From Desulfurellaceae bacterium bin18 (GTDB lineage Bacteria > Desulfobacterota > Binatia > Bin18): a stretch of 64,000 bases of DNA. Location of the stretch: positions 54,276 to 118,275 of the forward strand of contig MPMI01000009.1 of NCBI GenBank assembly GCA_002238415.1, in the 5' to 3' direction. The first letter of the stretch is position 1. Each line of letters begins with the position of its first letter. Shown in pieces: positions 26,669-33,254 of the stretch. The translations under genes were made by a program, and so were the position numbers. Under the pieces are notes generated by a model that saw only the letters and a program-made list of their open reading frames with translations, did not search any database and was not told the origin of the DNA.

Positions 26669-26985
26669 GCTGGGTGCTCTCCTGTTATGCCTGCCAGAAG
26701 GTGACGGATTGACGGCGACAGCGCCTGCGTGTCGACCTCGCGGTGCGAGAGCTCATCAAGCAGAATGTCAACCCGTTCGGTCACCGGCCGGTCTCGGTCG
26801 AGGAAGACGACGTCCTGGTCGTGCACGCGACAGCCTCCGCCACGAACGCGATACCCAACTTCGCGCAGCAACTTTTCCTCTCGGACCTGAATGCCCAGCC
26901 GTGTCGCAACCTCTTTCAGCTCTCCGAGCGTCGCGTTCTCCTGTCCTCCACCACTCCCCCGCCCACCAGTCTTCTTCTTTGCCAT
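26665..26985 (-). CDS. Small basic protein coupled to the Fur-family gene, 106 aa
   Basis: The ATG at 26985 begins MAKKKTGGRGSGGGQE, a basic, disordered N-terminus, followed by a compact region with RLGIQVREEKLLREVGYRVRGGGCRVHDQDVVFLDRD. The second half resembles a small alpha/beta fold with a single Cys and His. I do not recognise a named family. The stop overlaps the Fur ATG by 4 nt. A weak promoter-like pair (TTTACA, ACAATA) lies immediately before the start with no Shine-Dalgarno sequence, so leaderless initiation is possible. Coupling to a Fur regulator suggests a role in metal or redox response, by context only. Confidence 0.6.
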   Translation of the reverse strand: MAKKKTGGRGSGGGQENATLGELKEVATRLGIQVREEKLLREVGYRVRGGGCRVHDQDVVFLDRDRPVTERVDILLDELSHREVDTQALSPSIRHLLAGITGEHPA

Positions 26986-27050
26986 AGTTCTATTGTGACC
27001 AAGGCCCGAAAACTTGTAAAGCACCAAATGCTGTGTTCAGACTTTCCCCC

Positions 27051-27079
27051 TTGCGAGCTTGTAGACGGATCGGTAATAT
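27051..27079 (+). promoter_or_regulatory. Promoter candidate for hpnH
   Basis: TTGCGA (27051-27056) and TAATAT (27074-27079) are separated by exactly 17 bp on the plus strand. Transcription would start near 27086 and give a leader of about 65 nt before the hpnH ATG at 27152. A small stem TCAGCC/GGCTGA lies within that leader. Confidence 0.5.
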
Positions 27080-27151
27080 TCCCTAACCGAACGGTCAGCC
27101 GGTGGGGCTGAAGGGGGCAAACGGCCTGACAGGCCAAGGACAAGGAAGGGT

Positions 27152-28150
27152 ATGCGGTTTCCATTACATATCACTACCGACATGATCAAATGGCAGCTCA
27201 AGAACAAGCTGAACGGCCAGTCTCGTTATCCCGTCGTGCTCATGCTCGAGCCCTTATACACCTGCAATCTGGCCTGTGTGGGCTGTACGCCGGAACGACA
27301 CCAGGGCGATCTCAAAGATCGACTCTCGCTCGATCAATGCTTTGAAGCAGTAGATCAGTCCGGCGCGCCGGTGGTGTCGATTTGTGGCGGAGAACCGACC
27401 GTGTATCCGGAGCTGCCGGAACTTATCGAGGGTATTATTGACCGCAAGCGTCACATCTATCTGTGTACCAACGGGATTTTGCTGGAACGATTTTACGCCA
27501 AGGGGAAACCGCATAAGCGCCTATCCATTAACGTGCATCTGGATGGCATGCGTGACACCCACGACTTTGTGTGTGACAAGCCCGGCGTCTTTGACACGGC
27601 CGTTGAAATGATCAAGCGCGGCAAACAGCTCGGGTACTCCATGTGCACCAACACCACGGTGTTCCGCGAAACCAGCATGGAAGAGATCGAAGAGATGTGC
27701 GAGATGCTGACCGGGCTGGGAGTGGACGGCATCATGATTTCGCCCGGCTATCATTACCAGGCGCTTGAGACCAACCATTTTCTGTATCGGGACGAGATCA
27801 ACCAGAAGTTCAAACACGTGCTAAAACTGTCCGAGCGCTACAAGATTTCGCTCACCCCGTTGTTCCTCGAATTCGCCGCTGGCGAGCGCGACTATCCCTG
27901 TACGCCGTGGGGCAATGTCACCCGGACACCCTTTGGCTGGAAGGACCCGTGCTATTTAATCGGCAAGAAATACTTCAAGACCTGGGACGAGTTCTGGAAC
28001 GGTGTGGATTGGGACTACTGGGAAAAGCGCGAAGACGCCTTGTGTCAGAACTGTCTTATGCACTCCGGCTTTGAGGCCTCGGTCATGCGCAAACTGCCCG
28101 AGAGTCCGCAGGACATGTTGCGCATGGCCAAGTGGATGATGGCGGCCTAG
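27152..28150 (+). CDS. hpnH: Adenosylhopane synthase, radical SAM protein HpnH
   Basis: The 332-aa radical SAM enzyme joins the 5'-deoxyadenosyl radical to diploptene to make adenosylhopane, the first step of extended hopanoid side-chain synthesis. The 4Fe-4S motif is CNLACVGC (C38, C42, C45), followed by SICGGEPTVYPE. The long C-terminal part is strongly HpnH-like (ISPGYHYQALETNHFL, a FGWKDPCYLIGKKYFKTW segment and WDYWEKREDALCQNC). Length and motif order match the family. ATG 27152 has AAGGAAGGG upstream. No squalene-hopene cyclase or other hpn gene is in the window, so the pathway must be split. Its presence supports a Gram-negative hopanoid producer. Confidence 0.95.
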   Translation: MRFPLHITTDMIKWQLKNKLNGQSRYPVVLMLEPLYTCNLACVGCTPERHQGDLKDRLSLDQCFEAVDQSGAPVVSICGGEPTVYPELPELIEGIIDRKRHIYLCTNGILLERFYAKGKPHKRLSINVHLDGMRDTHDFVCDKPGVFDTAVEMIKRGKQLGYSMCTNTTVFRETSMEEIEEMCEMLTGLGVDGIMISPGYHYQALETNHFLYRDEINQKFKHVLKLSERYKISLTPLFLEFAAGERDYPCTPWGNVTRTPFGWKDPCYLIGKKYFKTWDEFWNGVDWDYWEKREDALCQNCLMHSGFEASVMRKLPESPQDMLRMAKWMMAA

Positions 28151-28174
28151 GCCCTTCCCAGCCTTATCGCGTTT

Positions 28175-28195
28175 CCCTCTCCCCCTGGGAGAGGG
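28175..28195. repeat. Palindromic CCCTCTCCC/GGGAGAGGG repeat
   Basis: CCCTCTCCC (28175-28183) and GGGAGAGGG (28187-28195) form a 9-bp stem with a 3-nt loop in the gap between hpnH and the SprT-like gene. It resembles the widespread CTCTCCC/GGGAGAG extragenic palindromes of environmental genomes. It may end hpnH transcription but has no T-run. Confidence 0.5.
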
Positions 28196-28253
28196 GGAGG
28201 GCGAGAGTTCTTCTCCCTCCTCATACAACCGCAGACCACGACAGGAAAAATAC

Positions 28254-28676
28254 ATGGGAGCCACCCGCTCCACTCTTTCTACCTGGAAAGATCGCAAGCG
28301 CCATAGAGCTACCGCCGCCCAGCTCGCCGAGTGGCAGGAGCAGTACCAGCGACATTTCGAGTATTTCAACCGCCAGTACTTCGCCAATACGCTGCCCCCA
28401 TACCGTGTCACGCTCCATGACCCGCTCATCGTGCCTGGGGTGCCGGCCGAAATGAGCAAATATATAGCCGGCTACTGCGACAAGAGACAGCGCCGAATTT
28501 TGTTGGAGGCTTTTCCCTTCCCCAAAGGGGAAGGCATCCTGCTGCACGAAATGGCCCACATAGCGACCAACGTGCACCACGGCCCGCGCTTCCGCCAGGA
28601 AATGACTCGCCTGGCCGCCCTGGCCGCTCCGCTCGGCCCGATCAACCTCGCTACGTATGTGACGAGTGGGGCGTAG
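28254..28676 (+). CDS. SprT-like zinc metalloprotein
   Basis: The 140-aa protein has an HExxH zinc motif (HEMAH, H98/E99/H102) with a downstream His in VHHGPRF (about H109), the arrangement of SprT-like (SprTN/M48-related) proteases. The N-terminal half is helical (LAEWQEQYQRHFEYFNRQYF) with the typical NTLPPYRVTL strand. Bacterial SprT proteins are poorly characterised; eukaryotic SPRTN cleaves DNA-protein crosslinks. No signal peptide is present. It could be a cytoplasmic protease or a metal-binding protein. It stands between hpnH and the TumE toxin gene, with a short spacer containing the TumEA promoter immediately downstream. Confidence 0.75.
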   Translation: MGATRSTLSTWKDRKRHRATAAQLAEWQEQYQRHFEYFNRQYFANTLPPYRVTLHDPLIVPGVPAEMSKYIAGYCDKRQRRILLEAFPFPKGEGILLHEMAHIATNVHHGPRFRQEMTRLAALAAPLGPINLATYVTSGA

Positions 28677-28684
28677 CGACTTGC

Positions 28685-28724
28685 TTGATAGGCTAATTTT
28701 GTAGGTATATGATGCCTACAAAAT
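28685..28724 (+). promoter_or_regulatory. tumEA promoter embedded in a 29-bp inverted-repeat operator
   Basis: TTGATA (28685-28690) and TATGAT (28708-28713) are spaced by exactly 17 bp. The -10 sits inside a perfect 10-bp inverted repeat, ATTTTGTAGG (28696-28705) and CCTACAAAAT (28715-28724), whose right arm touches the tumE ATG at 28725. No Shine-Dalgarno sequence exists, and the start site would fall about 5 nt or less from the ATG. This is the layout of an autorepressed, leaderless toxin-antitoxin promoter. Confidence 0.75.
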
Positions 28725-29021
28725 ATGAATCTTTCAGGCGGACCTTTTCACCGGAAAATCCAACTTCGAGAGGACCTTCTGTTAGAAGTTGATATTCGGA
28801 TTGTCCCTGAGAGTTCAGATTATCCTGAAGGCGTTCGATATCGCTGTTATCTCGGAAATCCCCGGACACAAGAAATAATCGTCTTGTACGATATTCACCC
28901 AGGCAAACCACATCATCGCCACATCCGTGGGAAAGAGGAACCGTATCATTTTACGAGTCCTGAACAATTATGGAACACTTTTGTCAGGGATGTAGAAGCC
29001 GTTCTCCGAGGTGAATTATGA
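28725..29021 (+). CDS. tumE: TumE-family toxin (DUF6516-like)
   Basis: The 98-aa protein ends with the hallmark HPGKPHHRHIRGKEEPYHFTS segment followed by an acidic FVRDVEAVLRG helix, as in the TumE/DUF6516 toxin family. The start reads MNLSGGPFHRKIQLREDLLLEVDIRIV. TumE is the toxic partner of the TumE-TumA type II pair, and the toxin-first gene order is characteristic. The target is not established from this sequence. Its stop overlaps the tumA ATG (ATGA, 29018-29021). Base composition is more AT-rich than flanking housekeeping genes, which fits acquisition. Confidence 0.82.
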   Translation: MNLSGGPFHRKIQLREDLLLEVDIRIVPESSDYPEGVRYRCYLGNPRTQEIIVLYDIHPGKPHHRHIRGKEEPYHFTSPEQLWNTFVRDVEAVLRGEL

Positions 29022-29422
29022 AAGTCAAACGTGTGAAGGTCGGGATCAAGAGCTGGGAAGAGAATAAAAAAGAATTGCAGTCTATCTTTCGACGAACAGA
29101 AGAGAAATCCACTCTACCGGCAGAGGGGTCTCTCTTCTTCGTTGATATCGAAACCTTCCGGAAATGTCTGACGCCAAAGCGTCTCACCCTTCTGTGGGTA
29201 GTGGCCGAGAAACACCCGCAGTCAGTCCGAGCATTGGCCTCGCTCCTTGGGCGAGAGGTAAAGAACGTGAGTGGCGATCTTGAATACCTGCGTCAAGTCG
29301 GCCTCGTCGAATTCCGGCCAAGTACAACTCACGGCAACGCGCGCGCGCCGGTTGTTCCGTATGATCGATTAGATTTGAGCCTTGATCTCCGTCGTCCCGC
29401 AGGGGAGACTGGCGTGTCGTAG
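29018..29422 (+). CDS. tumA: TumA-family antitoxin (winged-HTH)
   Basis: The 134-aa protein has a MarR/ArsR-like winged helix in its second half: TPKRLTLLWVVAEKHPQSVRALASLLGREVKNVSGDLEYLRQVGLVEF, including the recognition helix about 80-95. This matches the HVO_A0114-type DNA-binding antitoxins encoded after TumE toxins. The N-terminal 45 residues are basic and probably contact the toxin. By family it neutralises TumE and represses the operon; the inverted repeat at 28696-28724 is the obvious site. It overlaps tumE by 4 nt. A few bases of low-complexity Arg/Pro coding end the gene. Confidence 0.8.
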   Translation: MKVKRVKVGIKSWEENKKELQSIFRRTEEKSTLPAEGSLFFVDIETFRKCLTPKRLTLLWVVAEKHPQSVRALASLLGREVKNVSGDLEYLRQVGLVEFRPSTTHGNARAPVVPYDRLDLSLDLRRPAGETGVS

Positions 29423-29592
29423 GGATACTGGCCTCCCGGTTGAAACAGGAATGAGAAAAAGTATTTCAGTGAAGGTAGAGAAGGAAGACGGCAAGTACAA
29501 GCGGGCCAACAGGCCGTTTGAGGCTGTCGGCTGATATCGGCATATATGGTAAAGCTGGAGAGTAGAGACGGCTTAGATAGGGAGAAGTACGT

Positions 29593-29640
29593 ATGTCTCA
29601 AACAGCCCGACTCGATGAGCTTGCGTTTGAATTCTTTTGA
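29593..29640 (+). other. 15-codon open frame just before the structured RNA candidate
   Basis: ATG at 29593 has a good AGGGAGAAG ribosome binding site and reads MSQTARLDELAFEFF then TGA at 29638-29640. It looks like the first codons of a gene cut off by what follows. It ends 23 nt before the RNA candidate at 29664, where an element boundary would be expected. It may equally be a chance ORF. Confidence 0.25.
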
Positions 29641-29663
29641 CGTGGCTCAGGCGTGCCGGGCCG

Positions 29664-29845
29664 TGTCAACTGCACAACATGGAATGGAGTGAGTCCTGCG
29701 TATTCACCACGGCGCGGGTAGCTACTCCCGCGCTGTATGGTGGCTGTTCTATTCAGCAGGCGACCCGACTCAACGGGTACCATGCTGGCAGCTGACGGGC
29801 GTGAGGACGCCCAATATGCGAGGAAATGTCAACCAAGGAGGGGCT
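29664..29845 (+). ncRNA. Structured RNA candidate, HEARO/omega-RNA-like
   Basis: A protein-free 180-nt stretch is dense in exact helices. CATGG (29678-29682) can pair with CCATG (29780-29784), enclosing a GTGA/TCAC stem, a GCGCGGG/CCCGCGC hairpin (29712-29718 and 29727-29733), a GCTG-TTCTATT-CAGC hairpin and an ACCCG/CGGGT hairpin (29763-29767 and 29774-29778). A GGGCGT-GAGG-ACGCCC tetraloop (29797-29812) follows, and then AAGGAGGGG and an ATG. Hairpin-rich RNA ending in a ribosome binding site and start codon is the layout of HEARO RNA, the omega RNA of IscB nucleases. No IscB or HNH protein follows, so it would be a standalone copy. The identity is pattern memory, not a search. Confidence 0.38.
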
Positions 29846-29965
29846 ATGCTAAAAGCCCAACGCAAACAGGAGGGCCGCGCGAATCTCGGTCAGCCTAATT
29901 CGCCCCAGACTTGTTCATCTTCCCAAATATCGAACTCTCCCTTTTTAATAGGTCTGCACAAGTAA
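29846..29965 (+). other. 39-codon open frame after the RNA candidate, probably not functional
   Basis: ATG 29846 follows AAGGAGGGGCT and lies in a GGGCT/AGCCC hairpin. The 39-codon product starts MLKAQRKQEGRANLGQPNS and then is Ser-rich; it runs antisense into the end of the 53-aa minus-strand ORF. It lacks the PLMP start of IscB proteins, so it is not a nuclease remnant that I can recognise. Listed because its RBS is strong. Confidence 0.2.
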
Positions 29966-30051
29966 CCGGCTCGCTGTTTCTCCTCCTGCTCTTGTTTACT
30001 ATCTAACGGAACTTTCACGGTCTGCATAACTTCACCTTGAGCTACTACCAT
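29890..30051 (-). CDS. Chimeric small ORF: MazF-like first codons joined to an unknown tail
   Basis: The ORF starts at ATG 30051, overlapping the end of the RHH antitoxin gene exactly where a mazF would start (GAATGGTAG overlap). Its first eight residues, MVVAQGEV, are the standard MazF N-terminus. The rest is unrelated: MQTVKVPLDSKQEQEE, then RPIKKGEFDIWEDEQVWGEL, a short acidic protein. An internal ATG at 30027 with AAGGTGAAG before it could express the 45-aa tail alone. The true MazF body is missing, so the toxin is probably lost by deletion. The tail looks antitoxin-like (acidic, Trp-rich end) but I cannot name it. Confidence 0.5.
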   Translation of the reverse strand: MVVAQGEVMQTVKVPLDSKQEQEEKQRAGYLCRPIKKGEFDIWEDEQVWGELG

Positions 30052-30281
30052 TCGCTCCGTCCGAGAATGCGTCGAGTCACGGATGAAAAGGCAGGGTCGG
30101 AATGGACACCAACAGTGCCCCACACTTTGTTCATAGCTTCTGTCAGCGTCTCGGTATCGTAACGGATGATATATGCCGCAACCGCCTCACTATACAACTG
30201 ACTGCGAGACTTCCCTAAGCGCTGGGCGAGGCGTTCCGCATCAGTGTATACGGAATCAGGGATGGAGATCGCCGTTTTCAT
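30045..30281 (-). CDS. Ribbon-helix-helix antitoxin (MazE-like, orphan)
   Basis: The 78-aa protein starts MKTAISIPDSVYTDAERLAQ, the RHH beta-strand and first helix, then LGKSRSQLYSEAVAAYI, the second helix. The C-terminal half (ETLTEAMNKVWGTVGVHSD...RRILGRSEW) is the toxin-binding tail typical of antitoxins encoded just before MazF. The start at 30281 was chosen over an upstream ATG because the RHH fold begins there. A -35 (TTGCGA) and -10 (TATGCT) lie directly upstream. Its MazF partner is truncated, so this is an orphan or domesticated regulator. Confidence 0.78.
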   Translation of the reverse strand: MKTAISIPDSVYTDAERLAQRLGKSRSQLYSEAVAAYIIRYDTETLTEAMNKVWGTVGVHSDPAFSSVTRRILGRSEW

Positions 30282-30287
30282 ACTAAA

Positions 30288-30317
30288 AGCATAACTTTCT
30301 TCCGAGTGATTTCGCAA
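30288..30317 (-). promoter_or_regulatory. Promoter of the orphan RHH antitoxin
   Basis: On the minus strand TTGCGA (30317-30312) and TATGCT (30293-30288) are 18 bp apart. The -10 ends 6 nt before the ATG at 30281, so the message would be leaderless or nearly so, as for tumE. Confidence 0.45.
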
Positions 30318-30397
30318 GAACTCAGTCCGGCTTGCCGCGAAATCCTCTCCTGGCATAATGGTCCAGGTTACGACGCAGAAAGGAAACTTCTATCACT

Positions 30398-31441
30398 ATG
30401 CCCAGCATGAAAGTCGCTCGTTTGTACGACTCAACTGATATCCGTTTTGAAGACGACCCTATCCCCACTGTTGGGCCGGGCGAGGCGTTGGTGAAGACGC
30501 GAACGTGCGGGATATGCTCGGGCGATGTGATGGGATGGTACATGAAGAAAAAGGCCCCGCTGGTGTTTGGGCATGAGCCTGCGGGTGAAATTGTTGAAAT
30601 TGGCGAGGGGGTAGAGGACTTCCAGCCCGGCGACCGGGTGTTCGTCCATCATCACGCACCGTGTTTTTCGTGCCGGGCGTGTCAACGCGGCGAGTTCGTC
30701 CAGTGTCCAACCTGGCGGGCAACAAAGATCGTTCCCGGCGGCATGGCTGAATACTTCGTGGTGCCCAAGGACAATTTATCCGGCGATACATTACGCCTGC
30801 CAGAGCAGATGTCGTTTGCCGACGGCTCTTTGGTTGAACCTGCGGCCTGCGCGGTCAAATCCCTGCGGCGCTCGGGGTTTCAGGCCGGCGACAGTGTCTT
30901 TGTGATCGGACTCGGTATTATGGGGCAGTTGCATGTCGCCCTGGCAAAACATGCCGGGGCTCGAACCATTATTGGAACCGACTTCGTCCCATACCGCTGC
31001 ACAAAGGCGCGTGAACTCGGCGCTGATCTCACGCTGAATCCGCACACGGTGAAAGATGGTAGTGTCGAGGACGCGCTACGGGAATATACCAAGGGCGAGA
31101 TGGCTGAGGTCGTCATTGTCGGACCGGGTTCGATCGAAGCCATGCAACTCGGCCTGCGATGTGCGGCCAAAGGCGGAACCGTGGTGCTGTTTACGGCCAG
31201 TAAACCGGACGACACACTGACCCTCTCGCCCAACGATCTGTATTTTAACGAAGTCCGCCTGATCCCCAGCTATTCGTGCGGACCGAACGATACCCGCGAG
31301 GCGCTTCGGTTGGTTCAGGACGGCGTCATTACCGCCGAAAAATTCATCACCCATCGTTTTCCATTTGAGCAACTCCACGCGGCCTATCGCAACGCGGCTG
31401 ACGCGCGAGACTCACTCAAGACGATTATTGAGTTTGCCTGA
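30398..31441 (+). CDS. Zinc-dependent alcohol dehydrogenase (MDR family)
   Basis: The 347-aa protein is a medium-chain dehydrogenase/reductase. Catalytic zinc ligands are C40 (TCGICSGD) and H59/E60 (FGHEPAGE). The structural-zinc lobe has four Cys (C89, C92, C95, C103) in HHAPCFSCRACQRGEFVQC. The NAD(P) fold has VIGLGIMGQ at about 173-181. It most resembles sorbitol/threonine dehydrogenase-like enzymes acting on polyols or secondary alcohols. ATG 30398 is used; an in-frame ATG three codons later is an alternative. It is followed 8 nt later by a cupin gene, so the two probably act together. It sits between accessory elements but its codon use looks native. Confidence 0.88.
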   Translation: MPSMKVARLYDSTDIRFEDDPIPTVGPGEALVKTRTCGICSGDVMGWYMKKKAPLVFGHEPAGEIVEIGEGVEDFQPGDRVFVHHHAPCFSCRACQRGEFVQCPTWRATKIVPGGMAEYFVVPKDNLSGDTLRLPEQMSFADGSLVEPAACAVKSLRRSGFQAGDSVFVIGLGIMGQLHVALAKHAGARTIIGTDFVPYRCTKARELGADLTLNPHTVKDGSVEDALREYTKGEMAEVVIVGPGSIEAMQLGLRCAAKGGTVVLFTASKPDDTLTLSPNDLYFNEVRLIPSYSCGPNDTREALRLVQDGVITAEKFITHRFPFEQLHAAYRNAADARDSLKTIIEFA

Positions 31442-31449
31442 GGAAGACC

Positions 31450-31923
31450 ATGTCCGCTCCCAAAAGTCGTCTCATTCGCGCGCAAAAAGACCATGACCCG
31501 TACACCTGGTCCGAGGTCGAATGTGAAGCCTACAAGCAGGGACAGGAAGCGGGCCGAGAGTGGAAAAGCATTGTCCGCCAGGTTCTGGTCGGCAAGCAGG
31601 CCGAAGAGACCAGCTTTCATCTGCGCTATTTTGAAATCGAACCGGGCGGCTACTCCAGCTTGGAGAAACACGCCCACGCCCACGTTGTGATTGCCGTGCG
31701 CGGGCAGGGACGGGTGGTGCTGAACGATCAAGCCTGGGAGATGCAGGCGCTTGATACCGTATACGTTGCTCCCTGGACCCCCCATCAGTTTCTGTCTGGC
31801 GGCGATGAGCCCTTTGGTTTTTTCTGTATCGTTGATGCAGCGCGCGACCGTCCTCAAGCCGTTTCCCAGCAAGAAGGGCGGCTCGCTCAAGCCGCAGGCG
31901 CGCGATCCGACATACCCGACTGA
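31450..31923 (+). CDS. Cupin domain-containing protein
   Basis: The 157-aa protein has a single cupin barrel: motif 1 around SLEKHAHAHVVIAVRGQGRVVL (His ligands in HAHAH), and motif 2 near DTVYVAPWTPHQFLSGGDEPFGFF with a metal-ligand His. The N-terminal 45 residues are charged and helical. Small cupins bind metal and may act as isomerases, dioxygenases or sensors. The reaction is unknown. It follows the alcohol dehydrogenase by 8 nt in the same transcript. The C-terminal 20 residues are basic and probably disordered. About 180 bp without a gene separate it from the ATPase at 32103. Confidence 0.78.
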   Translation: MSAPKSRLIRAQKDHDPYTWSEVECEAYKQGQEAGREWKSIVRQVLVGKQAEETSFHLRYFEIEPGGYSSLEKHAHAHVVIAVRGQGRVVLNDQAWEMQALDTVYVAPWTPHQFLSGGDEPFGFFCIVDAARDRPQAVSQQEGRLAQAAGARSDIPD

Positions 31924-32102
31924 ACCCCCTGGGAGTGCGGGTAGCCTGCTGGCACATGAAGGGTCTTGCCTGTCAGGTCATACTCGGCAACAACAGGAGA
32001 GATACCGCTAACATACCCGAACGGCCCAGGTTGTTGCGTGGGTTAGCCACAGTATTGATACGCGTTTTGTGGGGCGCATAGAGAAAATGAGGCAAGAGTA
32101 CT

Positions 32103-33254
32103 ATGCAACAATTGAAAAGTATCAGGATCGCGGGCTTTCGATCCATTAAAGATATGAAGCTGGCTCTCCGACCGCTCAATATTTTGATCGGTGCTAACGG
32201 GGCCGGGAAGAGCAATCTTATTGCCTTCTTCAAGTTGCTGAATGAACTCATGGCTGGCCGGCTCCGGCAATATATCGGGGAGACTGGGCGTGCTTCGGCT
32301 AATTTGCACTTCGGCCCTAAAATAACCCCTCAATTGGAAGCGGAAATGGCGTTTGAAGTCGATAACGGGACAGCCACCTATCGAATAAGATTAGCCCACG
32401 CAGCAGGCGATACGCTGATTTTTGCTGAAGAGATGCTGTTCTTCTACCAGATAGGCTCTTCAGACCCAAAGGTGATCGTATCGACGGGAGTTGGTCATCA
32501 GGAATCACGTATTGGAAACGAACCAGCGGAAAAGGAGGAAAAAACGCTCAAGCATTTGCTGAACCGTTGTCGCGTCTATCACTTCCACGATACTTCTCCA
32601 ACTTCAAGAGTTCGGCAGTATTGTTACATTGGCGACAACCGCTGGCTCATGCCCGATGCAGCGAATCTGGCGGCGGTTCTGTATAAGCTGAAGTCTCATA
32701 AGGAAGCGGTGCGCCGCCGGATTGTAGGGACTGGGCGGGTAGTGCCGTCCTCCGAGAATGCCGTGTACCGCCGGATTGTAGAAACCGTGCGGCAGGTGGC
32801 TCCCTTCTTTGACGACTTCGATCTGGAGACGACCGACTCGCACGACATTATCCTCAACTGGCGGCATCGTGGATCTGATCGCGTTTTTGGCCCCCACCAA
32901 CTCTCCGACGGCACGCTACGGGCTATCTGCCTGATTGCGCTGTTGTTACAGCCCAAAGAAGACCTGCCAATATTGATAGTGGTGGATGAACCGGAGCTTG
33001 GTTTACACCCATATGCGCTCAATGTGATTGCCTCACTTCTTCGAGAAGCAAGTTGCCACACGCAAGTTCTCGTTAGTACGCAGTCCAGTACGTTTCTCGA
33101 CAGTTTTGAGCCAGAGGATATTATAGTTGTCGAGCGAAATAATGAAGCCACAGAATTTCACAGACAGGACGCCAAAAGACTTGACGCCTGGCTGGAGGAC
33201 TACTCGCTTGGGGAAGTTTGGCAGAAGAACGTTATCGGCGGCGGGCCACACTGA
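32103..33254 (+). CDS. AAA ATPase of an OLD/PARIS-like two-gene module
   Basis: The 383-aa SMC/ABC-type ATPase has Walker A GANGAGKS (30-37), an SDGTLR signature (about 278-283), Walker B with DE at 295-296 (VVDEPELGLHP) and the switch His region VLVSTQSSTFLDSF. The start MQQLKSIRIAGFRSIKD is typical of RecF/OLD-like ATPases. The stop shares one base with the next gene's ATG. Such ATPase plus Toprim-like pairs form phage-defence systems in which the ATPase senses invasion and the partner is a nuclease. A defence role here is inferred from architecture and neighbours. Codon use is more AT-rich than in flanking genes, suggesting transfer. Confidence 0.82.
   Translation: MQQLKSIRIAGFRSIKDMKLALRPLNILIGANGAGKSNLIAFFKLLNELMAGRLRQYIGETGRASANLHFGPKITPQLEAEMAFEVDNGTATYRIRLAHAAGDTLIFAEEMLFFYQIGSSDPKVIVSTGVGHQESRIGNEPAEKEEKTLKHLLNRCRVYHFHDTSPTSRVRQYCYIGDNRWLMPDAANLAAVLYKLKSHKEAVRRRIVGTGRVVPSSENAVYRRIVETVRQVAPFFDDFDLETTDSHDIILNWRHRGSDRVFGPHQLSDGTLRAICLIALLLQPKEDLPILIVVDEPELGLHPYALNVIASLLREASCHTQVLVSTQSSTFLDSFEPEDIIVVERNNEATEFHRQDAKRLDAWLEDYSLGEVWQKNVIGGGPH

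Noticed and set aside
28171..28205. CCCTCTCCC/GGGAGAGGG palindrome as a strong terminator
   Set aside because: There is no T-run and the sequence type is a common extragenic repeat, so it is listed only as a repeat.
29846..29965. IscB N-terminus after the RNA candidate
   Set aside because: The translated start lacks the PLMP-type motif and has no HNH or RuvC segment, so a nuclease gene is not supported.
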